Positions 1 to 12,358 of a stretch of 64,000 nt of DNA are shown piece by piece. Source of the DNA: Desulforapulum autotrophicum (GTDB lineage Bacteria > Desulfobacterota > Desulfobacteria > Desulfobacterales > Desulfolunaceae); assembly GCA_020723285.1 (NCBI GenBank), contig DYJE01000028.1:1-64000 (forward strand). Direction: 5' to 3'. Made by a program: the position numbers and the translations under genes. Positions within the stretch are counted from its first letter, which is position 1, and every line of letters starts with the position of its first letter. The notes under the pieces are model-generated. The model ran no database searches. It worked only from the letters and a program-made list of their open reading frames with translations, and was not told where the DNA came from.

Positions 1-83
1 TATTTTCAAGTAGTTACGCGATTTTCTGCCGTTTGACTGTTCAACTTCAGTTAAAGGCATCAGCGAAGCAGAAGGAGAGCACC

Positions 84-1520
84 ATGGATAATGTAACCCT
101 CATTCGCGAAGCCATTATTCAAGCCCTCCCTTCCGAAACGTCAAGCTTCGGTGAATCCCCGGATCAACGTCGATTATATACTCTGCGGGCGCATGTCAAA
201 GCCTTGCAGCTCGAATCAAGTCTGGTTGTCGGGGCCAGGGGAGTGGGCAAGTCTTTTTGGACGGCCGCTCTTAGCACACCGGTTTTGCGAACGATGCTTG
301 GCGCATCTGTTCGAGAATTGGATAGAACTCAGGTCCATGTAGGATTTGCCGTCAATGAAAATGTCGCGTCGTATCCTAATATGGAAATAATTGAAGACCT
401 TTTAAGTGAATTTACTCCATACGAAATCTGGCGAGCTGTTGTGTTACGAGCTTTAGCATCGATCATTGAAGAAACGTTTCCTTCAGACAATTGGAGATCC
501 ACAGTGGCTTGGGTCAAAGAAAACCCGGAGCCTTTGGCCAAATTCATGCAGAAAGTCAACGAAACCCTTCAGGGGAGAGGAAAGAGGGGCCTTTTGTTAT
601 TTGATGCGCTTGATCGATCAAGCAATGATTGGCGGACTATGGATGAAATAGTCCGGGACCTGCTCAGAGTTGTTTTATGGTTGAAATCTTATCCCGCATT
701 ACATGCCAAAGTGTTTTTGCGGGAAGATCAGTTTGCGCGAACTGTGACAGACTTTCCCGATGCATCGAAATTGTTGGCTACAAAATCTGAACTCACTTGG
801 CAGCCCCATGATTTGCATGGTTTGCTATGGCAGTTTCTATTCAATGCACCGGGCATTCACGGTCAAATATTTCGGGAATTTTATACGAAAATAATGGGTA
901 AGAATCCTGAACAACGCGGGGATTCATGGTCTTTACATGAAGAAGCAAAACAGGATGGGCCGAAACAAAGAGCATTATTTGAATCATTAGCTGGAACCCG
1001 AATGGGGAAAGACAGCCGTCGTGGAGTCCCCTATGTATGGTCGGTAAGGCATTTAGCAGATGGTAAGGGGCAGACTTCCCCTCGTTCATTTATAGCGGCA
1101 ATCCGTGTTGCTGCCGATGACTCAATGATAAAATATCCCGCCTATGACTTTGCCTTGCATTATGAAAGTATAAAGCGGGGAGTCCAAAAAGCTTCCGAGA
1201 TCAGAATAGCTGAAATTGCAGAAGACTATCCTTGGGTAAAAAATTTGTGCGAAAGTTTAAATGGGCTTACGGTACCATGTGAGACATCCTTCATCGAAAA
1301 TCGATGGGCTCATTTCTTTACAGAAGGTATTTCATCGCTGACGAAAGATAGACTGCCCCCTCAGCATGAAGAACGTGGCTCGAGTGGCGTCATGGAAGAT
1401 ATTGAACGTTTGGGGATTTTTGAAAAAATGAAAGACGGTAGAATCAATATGCCTGATCTCTATCGTGTCGGATTTGGTCTTGGAAGGCGCGGAGGAGTCA
1501 AACCGATGAAACGAGGATAG
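84..1520 (+). CDS. P-loop ATPase of unknown function
   Basis: The product is 478 residues if read from the ATG at 84, which has GGAGAG seven bases upstream; the frame stays open to the left window edge, so a longer form cannot be excluded. A Walker A motif, GARGVGKS, lies at about residues 50-57, and a Walker B-like strand, GLLLFDALD, near 168-176. A following segment, KVFLREDQF, resembles the sensor region of STAND/KAP-like NTPases. The C-terminus is rich in Gly and Arg (GLGRRGG). I see no nuclease, protease or membrane segment. It sits alone next to a metabolic operon, with about 360 bases after it. Such ATPases often belong to multi-gene accessory or defence modules, and any partner would lie to the left of the window. 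The ATPase class is fairly sure; the function is unknown. Confidence 0.6.
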   Translation: MDNVTLIREAIIQALPSETSSFGESPDQRRLYTLRAHVKALQLESSLVVGARGVGKSFWTAALSTPVLRTMLGASVRELDRTQVHVGFAVNENVASYPNMEIIEDLLSEFTPYEIWRAVVLRALASIIEETFPSDNWRSTVAWVKENPEPLAKFMQKVNETLQGRGKRGLLLFDALDRSSNDWRTMDEIVRDLLRVVLWLKSYPALHAKVFLREDQFARTVTDFPDASKLLATKSELTWQPHDLHGLLWQFLFNAPGIHGQIFREFYTKIMGKNPEQRGDSWSLHEEAKQDGPKQRALFESLAGTRMGKDSRRGVPYVWSVRHLADGKGQTSPRSFIAAIRVAADDSMIKYPAYDFALHYESIKRGVQKASEIRIAEIAEDYPWVKNLCESLNGLTVPCETSFIENRWAHFFTEGISSLTKDRLPPQHEERGSSGVMEDIERLGIFEKMKDGRINMPDLYRVGFGLGRRGGVKPMKRG

Positions 1521-1800
1521 CAGGCAGGATGATCAAACAGAAAAAGTGATCATCGGGCGCTGTGTGGGGAAACGCTCAGTACTGAATTCAAACAGTCACC
1601 AGCATCTCCATTCGATGCTTCAGGAATAAAAACCACTGTAACCACATAGGATATTCTTGGCGCGATTCATGAATCGTGCTCCATTCCCGTATCATAACAA
1701 TCCGACGATATAAAAAAATTGCCAGTATAGAATTCGTGATTCTCTCATGGATCAACTTGACAAACCCGGATGTTCTGTGAGATTGTGCCGACATTTGATC
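1521..1800. other. intergenic region, no supported gene
   Basis: Between the ATPase gene and the oxidoreductase operon I see only short open frames without ribosome-binding sites or recognisable products. The stretch is AT-richer than the flanking genes. The useful signals lie at its right end and are listed separately. Confidence 0.5.
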
Positions 1801-1829
1801 TTGACGTAAACGTTAAGATTTTGTTTAAT
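1801..1829 (+). promoter_or_regulatory. candidate promoter overlapping an ACGT-cored palindrome
   Basis: TTGACG (1801-1806) and TTTAAT (1824-1829) are 17 bases apart and sit about 50 bases before the start of the oxidoreductase operon. The -35 box is part of an imperfect 16-base palindrome, TTGACGTAAACGTTAA (1801-1816), with ACGT in each half. ACGT-cored palindromes of this kind are described for MerR-type regulators of branched-chain amino acid and fatty acid use (the LiuR type). That link is inference; no regulator gene is nearby. Confidence 0.45.
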
Positions 1830-1880
1830 ATACACCATCTTGTAAAGATGGAACGCAATCATTCACCAAACCGGGGGACT

Positions 1881-2447
1881 ATGGAACGGGAACGCATCGA
1901 GATCAGATGGCACGGACGCGGAGGCCAGGGAGCGATCACGGCGGCGAAAATCGTGGCCAACGCGGCTTTCGAGTCAGGATACAAAGGGGTGGTCATGGCG
2001 CCCACCTTCGGAACGGAACGGCGGGGAGCACCGGTGTTCACTTCGCTGAAAATTTCAAAAAACAAAATTTACGATCTTTCGCCCATCGAAACGCCGGACA
2101 TGGTGGTGGTGCTGGACCATACCCTCCTGGAAGAGGTGAACGTGACCACGGGTCTTAAAAAAGGCGGGCTTCTCATCATCAACACGCCCAAACCCCTTGA
2201 AGCCTATGATTTTGAAGGTATTCAAGTTGCTGTGGCCGATGTTACGGCCCACGCCCTTGAATCGAACCTGCCGCCGGGCGTGGTGAATTCCGGCATTATC
2301 GGGGCGTTTTCAAAAGCCAGCGGGCTGGTGGATATCGAACGGCTGGCCAAAGCGGTTGAAGATGAATTCCACGACAAGAAACCACGGCGCAACGCCGATG
2401 CGGCCAGACGGGTGTACGAACGGACCGTGATGGGGGGAAAAAAATGA
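1881..2447 (+). CDS. 2-oxoacid:ferredoxin oxidoreductase, gamma subunit
   Basis: This is the gamma (catalytic-domain III) subunit of a four-subunit 2-oxoacid:ferredoxin oxidoreductase, which oxidatively decarboxylates a 2-oxoacid to acyl-CoA with reduction of ferredoxin in the cytoplasm. The N-terminal motif WHGRGGQGAITAAKI is typical of the family, as is the GTERRGAPV segment. The chosen start at 1881 follows GGGGGA by a few bases and gives 188 residues, the usual length; an upstream extension in the same frame lacks family similarity. The stop overlaps the start of the delta gene (ATG at 2444), so the two are probably translationally coupled. Pyruvate or a branched-chain 2-oxoacid (such as 2-oxoisovalerate) are the likely substrates; sequence reading alone does not decide. 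Confidence 0.9.
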   Translation: MERERIEIRWHGRGGQGAITAAKIVANAAFESGYKGVVMAPTFGTERRGAPVFTSLKISKNKIYDLSPIETPDMVVVLDHTLLEEVNVTTGLKKGGLLIINTPKPLEAYDFEGIQVAVADVTAHALESNLPPGVVNSGIIGAFSKASGLVDIERLAKAVEDEFHDKKPRRNADAARRVYERTVMGGKK

Positions 2448-2764
2448 AAAGCGACGATTTTGCGTGCATGATCTCACGGAGCGAACCGGGACCCGGCGAC
2501 GGGGGACGGACCGGGTCGTGGCGCGTCCAGAGACCGGTGATCGATACGGCGAAATGCATTCCGGCCAAGACGGGAAAACCCTCCTGTTTCACCTGCTGGC
2601 TGTTCTGCCCGGACGCGGTGGTGACCAAAACCATACCTCCGACCATCGATTATGTTTACTGCAAAGGCTGCGGGATCTGCGCGGAAGAATGTCCGGCGGG
2701 GGCCATCAGCATGGAAGATGAATCACGCTTTATTACAGAGGAGAATGACAAGGGATGCATCTGA
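2444..2764 (+). CDS. 2-oxoacid:ferredoxin oxidoreductase, delta (ferredoxin) subunit
   Basis: A 106-residue protein with two [4Fe-4S] cluster motifs, CFTCWLFCP (preceded by a further Cys) and CKGCGICAEECP. It is the ferredoxin-like subunit that carries electrons from the TPP site to external ferredoxin. It overlaps the gamma gene by four bases (ATGA) at its start and the alpha gene (ATG at 2755) by ten bases at its end, which indicates a tightly coupled operon. Length and cluster spacing match the delta subunit of PorGDAB/VorGDAB-type enzymes. Confidence 0.9.
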   Translation: MKSDDFACMISRSEPGPGDGGRTGSWRVQRPVIDTAKCIPAKTGKPSCFTCWLFCPDAVVTKTIPPTIDYVYCKGCGICAEECPAGAISMEDESRFITEENDKGCI

Positions 2765-3957
2765 TTGAATCGGGAAACGTGGCGGCGGCAACAGGGGTCA
2801 AGCTGTCCCGCGCACAGGTCATTGCAGCATACCCCATCACTCCGCAGACTCCTCTGACGGAAAAACTGTCCGAATTCGTGGCTGAAGGAAGCCTCACGGC
2901 GGAATACATTCCCGTGGAAAGCGAACACAGCGCCATGGCGGTGTGCATCGCGGCGTCCTCTGCCGGAGCCAGAGCTTTTACAGCCACCAGCGCCAACGGC
3001 CTTCTTTATATGAACGAACAGCTTCACTGGGCCGCCGGGGCACGTCTTCCCATTGTGATGTGTGTGGCGAACCGTGGGATCGGCGCGCCCTGGACCGTAT
3101 GGAACGACCACCAGGATTCCATCAGCCAGAGGGACGGAGGCTGGATTCAGCTCTACGCCAACGATCACCAGCAGATCATCGACACGGTGATCAAGGCCTT
3201 CCGCCTTTCGGAAATCGTAAGCATTCCGGTGATGGTCTGCTACGACGGCTATCTTCTTTCCCACACCTACATGCCCTTCGAGGCGCCGGACCAGGACCGT
3301 GTGGATGCCTTCCTTCCACTGTTCAGTCCGAAAAACAAGCTGGACCCGGATCAGCCGTCGAATTTCAACACAGTGACGCTGCCGGACGTGAGACCCGATG
3401 TTCGTGGCAATCTGGCTCCGGGTTACATGGAGATCCGCCACACCCTGCATCAGGACATGCGAAACAGCATGGAGGTCCTCAAGGACATTGACCAGGCGTT
3501 TCTGGACGCCTTCGGAAGAGGGGGCACGCCCTTTGTCGAACCTTACCGCTGCGACGACGTGGAACATGTGGTGGTGTGCATGGGATCTCTTTCGTACCAC
3601 ATGAGGGACGTGATCGATCAGCTGAGATCGGAGGGTGTGAATGTGGGCGTCATGGGTGTTCAGCTTTATCGTCCGTTTCCGGATCAGGCCATGGTGTCCG
3701 CTCTTTCGGGAAAACGGAGCGTCATGGTTTTTGAAAAGGCTCTGAGTTATGGCAATCAGGGGGCCCTTTACGCCGACATCAAGTCCGCCCTTTACAACGT
3801 CGACCGGCGGCCGTTGATCAGCAATCACATTCTGGGCCTGGGCGGGCGGGAAATCAAAACCCAGCACCTCTACGACGCAGTGAAACAGGCCTGCGGCAAC
3901 CCGGAAACCCTGGGCGACACACCCCACTGGATCGGCCTCAAATGTCAGGCTTCATAA
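2755..3957 (+). CDS. 2-oxoacid:ferredoxin oxidoreductase, alpha subunit
   Basis: 400 residues, the expected length for the separate alpha subunit. The N-terminal motif AAYPITPQTPLTEKL and the later HSAMAVCIAASSAGARAFTATS are the conserved pyrimidine-binding-type signatures of the family. A C-terminal domain (from about residue 255) carries the VVCMGSL...GVMGVQLYRPFP pattern of domain II. It binds TPP together with the beta subunit and takes part in CoA binding. Starts inside the delta gene; the beta gene follows after about a dozen bases. The choice between a pyruvate and a 2-oxoisovalerate enzyme stays open. Confidence 0.9.
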   Translation: MHLIESGNVAAATGVKLSRAQVIAAYPITPQTPLTEKLSEFVAEGSLTAEYIPVESEHSAMAVCIAASSAGARAFTATSANGLLYMNEQLHWAAGARLPIVMCVANRGIGAPWTVWNDHQDSISQRDGGWIQLYANDHQQIIDTVIKAFRLSEIVSIPVMVCYDGYLLSHTYMPFEAPDQDRVDAFLPLFSPKNKLDPDQPSNFNTVTLPDVRPDVRGNLAPGYMEIRHTLHQDMRNSMEVLKDIDQAFLDAFGRGGTPFVEPYRCDDVEHVVVCMGSLSYHMRDVIDQLRSEGVNVGVMGVQLYRPFPDQAMVSALSGKRSVMVFEKALSYGNQGALYADIKSALYNVDRRPLISNHILGLGGREIKTQHLYDAVKQACGNPETLGDTPHWIGLKCQAS

Positions 3958-3970
3958 GGAAAGGATGACC

Positions 3971-4858
3971 ATGGAACAGAAAACACGCACACTGACATTG
4001 ACCGAAGAGGAATTTGTATATCCCGGAAACAGGGCCTGCGCCGGATGCGGTCTGGGCATTGTTTACCGGACGGCGCTCAAAGCCCTGGGGAAAAACACCA
4101 TTCTTGTGGTGCCGCCCAGTTGTCTCACCGTGTTACAGGGGCTTTACCCCATTGCCGCGACCAAGCTTCCCTGTGTGAACGTGACCTTCGCGTCCACCGG
4201 CGCTGCGGCTTCCGGAGTCCGGGCGGCCATGCGGGCGCTGAAAAAGGAAAACATGAACGTGGTGGCTTTTGCCGGAGACGGCGGAACCGGTGATATCGGC
4301 ATCCAGGCCCTGTCCGGGGCCTGCGAACGCGGCGAGGACATCCTTTACATCTGCTACGACAACGAAGCCTACATGAACACCGGTGTCCAGCGGTCGGGAA
4401 CCACCCCCCAGGGCGTGGTGACCACCACCACCCCCATCAAGGGGAAAACCCAGCTGAAAAAGGACGTGCCATCCATCGTGGCGGCCCATCGCATTCCCTA
4501 TCTTGCCACAGCGTCCGCTGCATACCCCCTGGATCTTTTCGACAAGGTGAAAAAAGCCATATCCATCAAAGGCCCCAAGTACATCCATGTCCACACCCCC
4601 TGTCCGCCGGGCTGGGGATTCGACACACGGTACACGGTGAAAGTGGGAAAACTGGCCGTGGAAACAGGGCTGTTCGACCTGTATGAAAAAGACGCGGAAG
4701 GGTTCAGGCTTACAGACGCTTCGCTGAGGCTCTCGGGCAAGCCGCGAAAACCCGTTACGGACTATTTCAATACCCAGGGCCGGTTCAAGTCACTCCCGGA
4801 AACCATGGTCGCGGACATCCAGAAAGATGTGGATCTGAAGTGGGCGGGGTATTGTTAA
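3971..4858 (+). CDS. 2-oxoacid:ferredoxin oxidoreductase, beta subunit
   Basis: The TPP-binding subunit, 295 residues from the ATG at 3971; an ATG at 3965 is also in frame but lies directly against the AGGAAAGG ribosome site, so the second start has better spacing. The CAGCGLG motif near the N-terminus supplies Cys residues for a [4Fe-4S] cluster, GDGGTGDIG followed by DNEAYMNTG is the Mg-TPP motif, and GTTPQG follows. It completes the order gamma-delta-alpha-beta. No clear terminator follows, and the next gene is on the opposite strand. Confidence 0.9.
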   Translation: MEQKTRTLTLTEEEFVYPGNRACAGCGLGIVYRTALKALGKNTILVVPPSCLTVLQGLYPIAATKLPCVNVTFASTGAAASGVRAAMRALKKENMNVVAFAGDGGTGDIGIQALSGACERGEDILYICYDNEAYMNTGVQRSGTTPQGVVTTTTPIKGKTQLKKDVPSIVAAHRIPYLATASAAYPLDLFDKVKKAISIKGPKYIHVHTPCPPGWGFDTRYTVKVGKLAVETGLFDLYEKDAEGFRLTDASLRLSGKPRKPVTDYFNTQGRFKSLPETMVADIQKDVDLKWAGYC

Positions 4859-4987
4859 TTCCAGGATGCAATCCAGATAGCACCGATAAGTTCGGTTGGC
4901 CATGTGGGCAGTTGAAATTGGCGAATTTTATCACCAAGGGATTGCTGACCCCATAGCCATACCGGACAAAATCGTCGAAGAAGTTCA

Positions 4988-5419
4988 TCATTCACGGTAT
5001 GAATAATCCGGTTTGTCCGAATCCACGGCATTCTGTATGCTGATATCCCATCCCGCCTCATCTATGATCCGGCAATCCGTGACATGGACATAGTAAAAGG
5101 TCTGGCTGTGAAGCACTCCATCGGCTCCTGCCGATCCGTACCCCGTGACACATTCCACACGTCCGCTTAATGCAACTTTTGATCCCGGTTTCAGATGATC
5201 CAGCGCAGATCCTTTGAGATGGGCGGATTGTCCGTCGACGGTGTCAATATAGAATCTGGCCTGTTCACTTGAAGGCCAGATGGTGCCCGTCAATTTTAAA
5301 AATTCCCCTTGTTTCCATTCGGGCCGGGCCGGTTCCTGTGTTCTGGTGATGCCGGTTGTTCGGTTGGGTGTTGTGCATGCTGCAAGAAAAAGAATCAGTA
5401 TGGCAACCATGAATTTCAT
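4988..5419 (-). CDS. small lipoprotein of unknown function
   Basis: 143 residues with an N-terminal hydrophobic segment ending in a lipobox, FLAAC, so the mature protein probably starts at Cys15 and is anchored in a membrane. After a Pro/Thr-rich linker comes a compact domain of about 100 residues (KLTGTIWPSSEQARFYIDTVDG and following) rich in beta strands; an OB-fold-like shape is possible but is a guess. It has three further Cys residues, some of which could form a disulfide. It is convergent with the oxidoreductase operon and has no operon partner. I do not recognise the family. Confidence 0.6.
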   Translation of the reverse strand: MKFMVAILILFLAACTTPNRTTGITRTQEPARPEWKQGEFLKLTGTIWPSSEQARFYIDTVDGQSAHLKGSALDHLKPGSKVALSGRVECVTGYGSAGADGVLHSQTFYYVHVTDCRIIDEAGWDISIQNAVDSDKPDYSYRE

Positions 5420-9426
<4,007 letters not shown>

Positions 9427-9481
9427 CCCAAAGGATGCACGGAAGAACGGACGGGCTGGTTCTTTCGTGCATCAGTGATTT

Positions 9482-9520
9482 AAAAAAAGGCCATCTTTAT
9501 TAGCGGGATGGCCTTTTTTT
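9482..9520 (+). terminator. rho-independent terminator after PFOR gene
   Basis: GGCCATC (9489-9495) pairs with GATGGCC (9507-9513), with an 11-base loop, and is followed by seven T. A-rich sequence before the stem extends the pairing with the T-run. It closes the single-gene unit of the pyruvate:ferredoxin oxidoreductase. Confidence 0.85.
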
Positions 9521-9560
9521 CATGTGTTCAACCGTCCGATGACAGGAAAGAGGGACACCC

Positions 9561-10238
9561 ATGCAAAACGAAACGTTTGATGTCAAAATGCTCAGAACAT
9601 CCTGTGAGCGCTGCGCAGCCTGCTGCACCGGCGGCGGACCGATTCTCCGGCTGGCCGACGCCCATCTGGTGAGGACCGGGGCCATTGAGTCCAAAGACCT
9701 TTACACCGTGAGAAAAGGGGAACTGATGTTTGACCGGGACACCCTTAAAATGGTTCCTGTGAGAACGGATCTCATCAAGATCAAGGTGAACCGGGAAGAC
9801 CTCACCTGTGTTTTCCTGAAAGAAGGAAAAACCTGTGATATTTACGATACACGGCCTTCCGAGTGCCGGGCGTTCAAATGCTGGGATCCCAAGGAAATTG
9901 AGATGAAGTACGACGAAGATCCCCTGGAACGGGCCGATCTTCTGGGCGATGTCAAGGGTTTGTGGGATGTGATCGCCGACCATCAGGAACGATGCTCCTA
10001 TGACCGTATGCAGGAACTGACGGATAAACTCAAAGACGACAGGACCGGCGAGGTGCTTGCCGCCATCAACGAGATCATCGCATTTGACCTGAGCCTGCGG
10101 GACACGCTGGTTGAAAAAGCGGGGGTTAAACCGGATATGCTGCCGTTTCTTCTGGGAAGGCCGTTCACGGAAACCATGGTCATGTTCAACCTGAAGATCG
10201 TCGAGAAAAACGGGACCTTTGTGCTTGATCATGTGTGA
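9561..10238 (+). CDS. YkgJ-family cysteine cluster protein
   Basis: 225 residues. The N-terminal CERCAACCTGGGP and the later CVFLKEGKTCDIYDTRPSECRAFKCW form the conserved Cys pattern of the YkgJ/zinc- or iron-cluster-binding family. The second half (about 120-225) is helical and specific to this protein. The biochemical role of the family is poorly known; metal binding is the usual prediction. AGGAAAGAGGG lies just before the ATG. Its end is close to the small membrane protein gene, and the two may be cotranscribed. Confidence 0.8.
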   Translation: MQNETFDVKMLRTSCERCAACCTGGGPILRLADAHLVRTGAIESKDLYTVRKGELMFDRDTLKMVPVRTDLIKIKVNREDLTCVFLKEGKTCDIYDTRPSECRAFKCWDPKEIEMKYDEDPLERADLLGDVKGLWDVIADHQERCSYDRMQELTDKLKDDRTGEVLAAINEIIAFDLSLRDTLVEKAGVKPDMLPFLLGRPFTETMVMFNLKIVEKNGTFVLDHV

Positions 10239-10264
10239 TTCCGCTCACTGAAAAGGGAGGGACC

Positions 10265-10468
10265 ATGGATTCCACGTCATTGTTTCTGGGACTTTTTTTC
10301 GGTTCCGTGGGGATGGGTTATTTCGTTTACGGGAAAAAACAGGGACGATGGATGGCCCTGATAGCAGGGATCACCCTGTGTGTGATCCCCTATGCCTTGT
10401 CCAGTCCGATCCTGTTGACGGTGGCCGGCCTTGTCGTTGCAGCGTTGCCCTTTGTGTTCAGGTGGTAA
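10265..10468 (+). CDS. small two-helix membrane protein
   Basis: 67 residues from the ATG at 10265, which has AGGGAGGG at the right distance; an in-frame start at 10235 would overlap the previous gene and lacks a ribosome site. Two or three hydrophobic segments (residues about 5-22, 30-45 and 48-64) are separated by a basic loop, YGKKQGR. Similar short proteins are common in proteobacteria without a proven function. It ends six bases before the convergent flippase gene. Confidence 0.65.
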   Translation: MDSTSLFLGLFFGSVGMGYFVYGKKQGRWMALIAGITLCVIPYALSSPILLTVAGLVVAALPFVFRW

Positions 10469-10474
10469 AGATTA

Positions 10475-11980
10475 TTATTTGATCCGCGGGAATCGGATCT
10501 TTTCTTTGACCACAACCGTCATGGCGAAGATTAGAAACAAGACGGTGGCCGCGCCAAGGTTCAGGATCAACCGTCCCCCAAGAACATGGCGGTGAAGCAG
10601 CACATACCCCCCGTACAGGATGAGCACCGCAACGGCATAAAAACCCATCCGTTTCAGGGGGTAGGGGATGGGGTAGATTTTCTGACCCATATAATAGGAA
10701 AGGGCCACCATGCTTCCGTAGCAGACCAGCTTGGTCCAGGCAGCGGCGGCATAGCCGAAACGGGGGATCAGAACAATACTCAACCCGATGGTGATCAATG
10801 AACCGGCGACAGACACATAGGCCCCCAAACCGGTTTTATCCTTGAGTTTGTACCAGATGGACAGGTTGTAGAATATCCCCAGGAAAAGATTGGCGAGAAG
10901 TAGGAAGGGCACGATGAAAAGCCCTTCATGATACCGCGACCCGCCCCGGCCTACGAAGTATTTGAACACGTCGATGTAAAGACAGACGAACAGGAAAATC
11001 CCAAGCCCCATGATCACGAAGTACTTCATCACCTCCGCGTAGGTCTGTCTGGCGTCACTCTTGTCAGCCTGAAGAAAGAAAAAAGGTTCGGCGGCGTATT
11101 TGAAGGCCTGGATCACCAGCACCATAAACACCGCCAGTTTGGCGTTGGCCCCGTATATCCCCATGAGAATGTCGTTCTGCTCCGGGCTGTAGGGAAGAAG
11201 CCGTTTTAAAATTGTCCGGTCCAGGTTGTCGTTGATCATCCCCGCGAATCCGATGATCACCAGCGGCGCAGAATACACCAGCATCCTTTTGATCAGCCCC
11301 GTGTCGATTTTGAAACTGAATTCCATAAACTCTCGGAACAGAAGGAAAAGGGTGGCGGCACTGGCGATGATGTTGGCGATGAAGATGTAACCGATGCCCG
11401 TTTCCGGGTTGTACACACTGCGGATTGCAGGATGGACCGCCGAAAGGTCCGGCCTTGACAGGACATAAGGGCAGAGCACCAGGAAAAAAAGGTTGAAAAC
11501 GATGTTGACCAGGATGGACACGATCTTGATGGACGCGAATTTGATGGGTCTGCCCCGGAAACGTAACGTCGCGAAAGGCGTCACCGCAAGGGTATCCAGG
11601 GCGAGAATGGATAGGATCCACACAATATATTCCGGGTTGTTCGGATAGCCCATGGCTGAGCACAGCGGACCGCGCCCTGCGAACATGAGAATGGAAAAGA
11701 AAAGCGTGCTGACGAAGAGCGAGGCCGTGACCGTGCTGAACACCGTCCGTGAATCTTTTTCCGCGCTGACAAACCGGAAATACGCCGTTTCCATGCCGTA
11801 GGTGTAAAGGATGTTGAGGAAGGTGAAATAGGCGTAAATGTTGGTGTACACCCCGTATTCCCCTTCGCTGAAGACGCGCACATAGAGGGGCACGAGAAAA
11901 AAATTCAGAATCCGCCCCACGATGCTGCTGAGCCCGTAGTACACGGTCTGACTTGCGAGTTTTTTGATGATCTTGTTCAT
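10475..11980 (-). CDS. polysaccharide/oligosaccharide flippase (MOP superfamily)
   Basis: 501 residues with about 12-14 hydrophobic segments spread over the whole length. The N-terminal region (SQTVYYGLSSIVGRILNFFLVPLYVRVFSEGEYGVY) has the form typical of Wzx-like polysaccharide exporters of the MOP superfamily. Such proteins flip lipid-linked sugar units across the inner membrane for capsule, O-antigen or exopolysaccharide assembly. There are no glycosyltransferase or polymerase genes beside it, so the partner pathway is elsewhere or it serves a general function. No close terminator is visible. Confidence 0.85.
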   Translation of the reverse strand: MNKIIKKLASQTVYYGLSSIVGRILNFFLVPLYVRVFSEGEYGVYTNIYAYFTFLNILYTYGMETAYFRFVSAEKDSRTVFSTVTASLFVSTLFFSILMFAGRGPLCSAMGYPNNPEYIVWILSILALDTLAVTPFATLRFRGRPIKFASIKIVSILVNIVFNLFFLVLCPYVLSRPDLSAVHPAIRSVYNPETGIGYIFIANIIASAATLFLLFREFMEFSFKIDTGLIKRMLVYSAPLVIIGFAGMINDNLDRTILKRLLPYSPEQNDILMGIYGANAKLAVFMVLVIQAFKYAAEPFFFLQADKSDARQTYAEVMKYFVIMGLGIFLFVCLYIDVFKYFVGRGGSRYHEGLFIVPFLLLANLFLGIFYNLSIWYKLKDKTGLGAYVSVAGSLITIGLSIVLIPRFGYAAAAWTKLVCYGSMVALSYYMGQKIYPIPYPLKRMGFYAVAVLILYGGYVLLHRHVLGGRLILNLGAATVLFLIFAMTVVVKEKIRFPRIK

Positions 11981-12358
11981 GCGATTCCCGGTTATTTTGT
12001 TTTCCTGACTGATGTCTCAAGGCTCATACCATGACCGTGAACCGACGGCAACGGGCAAGGGGCGGGAATAAAAATTAATCTGATTATCGATGGGGTGGAT
12101 GGCAGGATGAACCGCTTCAATTCATGGCTTCCGTGTCTCTTTACATCCTGTTTGTCCAGCTTTTCAAAAGCTGGCCGCCGGAGGCAAACATGATGGGAAC
12201 GGTGTTATTAATAACCGTCCGATTGTTATAAGGATCGGGTCATTTGTCGGGTCTTTCGACCCGACCTACGATGGGTTGTCGCAGTGTAAGGGGCAGCCTG
12301 ATGATTCGATGCCGGCTGGGCGTTTGATCGTTCCTGCCAGACAGCCACCTTCAAAGAT
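11981..12358. other. intergenic region with a cluster of palindromes
   Basis: About 380 bases between two leftward genes. No open frame with a plausible start is seen. Its middle part holds several strong inverted repeats, listed as a separate repeat feature. The left end must contain the promoter of the flippase gene. Confidence 0.6.
12156..12265. repeat. palindrome cluster, possible REP-like element
   Basis: Four inverted repeats lie within 110 bases: a 9-bp perfect stem around one base (12156-12174, CCAGCTTTT/AAAAGCTGG), a short GC-rich one (12174-12185), an AT-containing one (12199-12218) with a two-base bulge, and an 8-bp perfect stem GTCGGGTC/GACCCGAC with loop TTTC (12246-12265). None is followed by a T-run, so they are poor terminators. 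Dense GC-rich palindromes between genes are typical of REP/BIME or MITE-like elements. I saw no second copy in this window, so repetitiveness is inferred. Confidence 0.45.

Noticed and set aside
2656-3927. Long open frame of 423 codons on the minus strand inside the alpha subunit gene
   Set aside because: It is antisense to a well conserved gene, its product is rich in His/Arg/Val without any motif, and it arises from the codon bias of the real gene.
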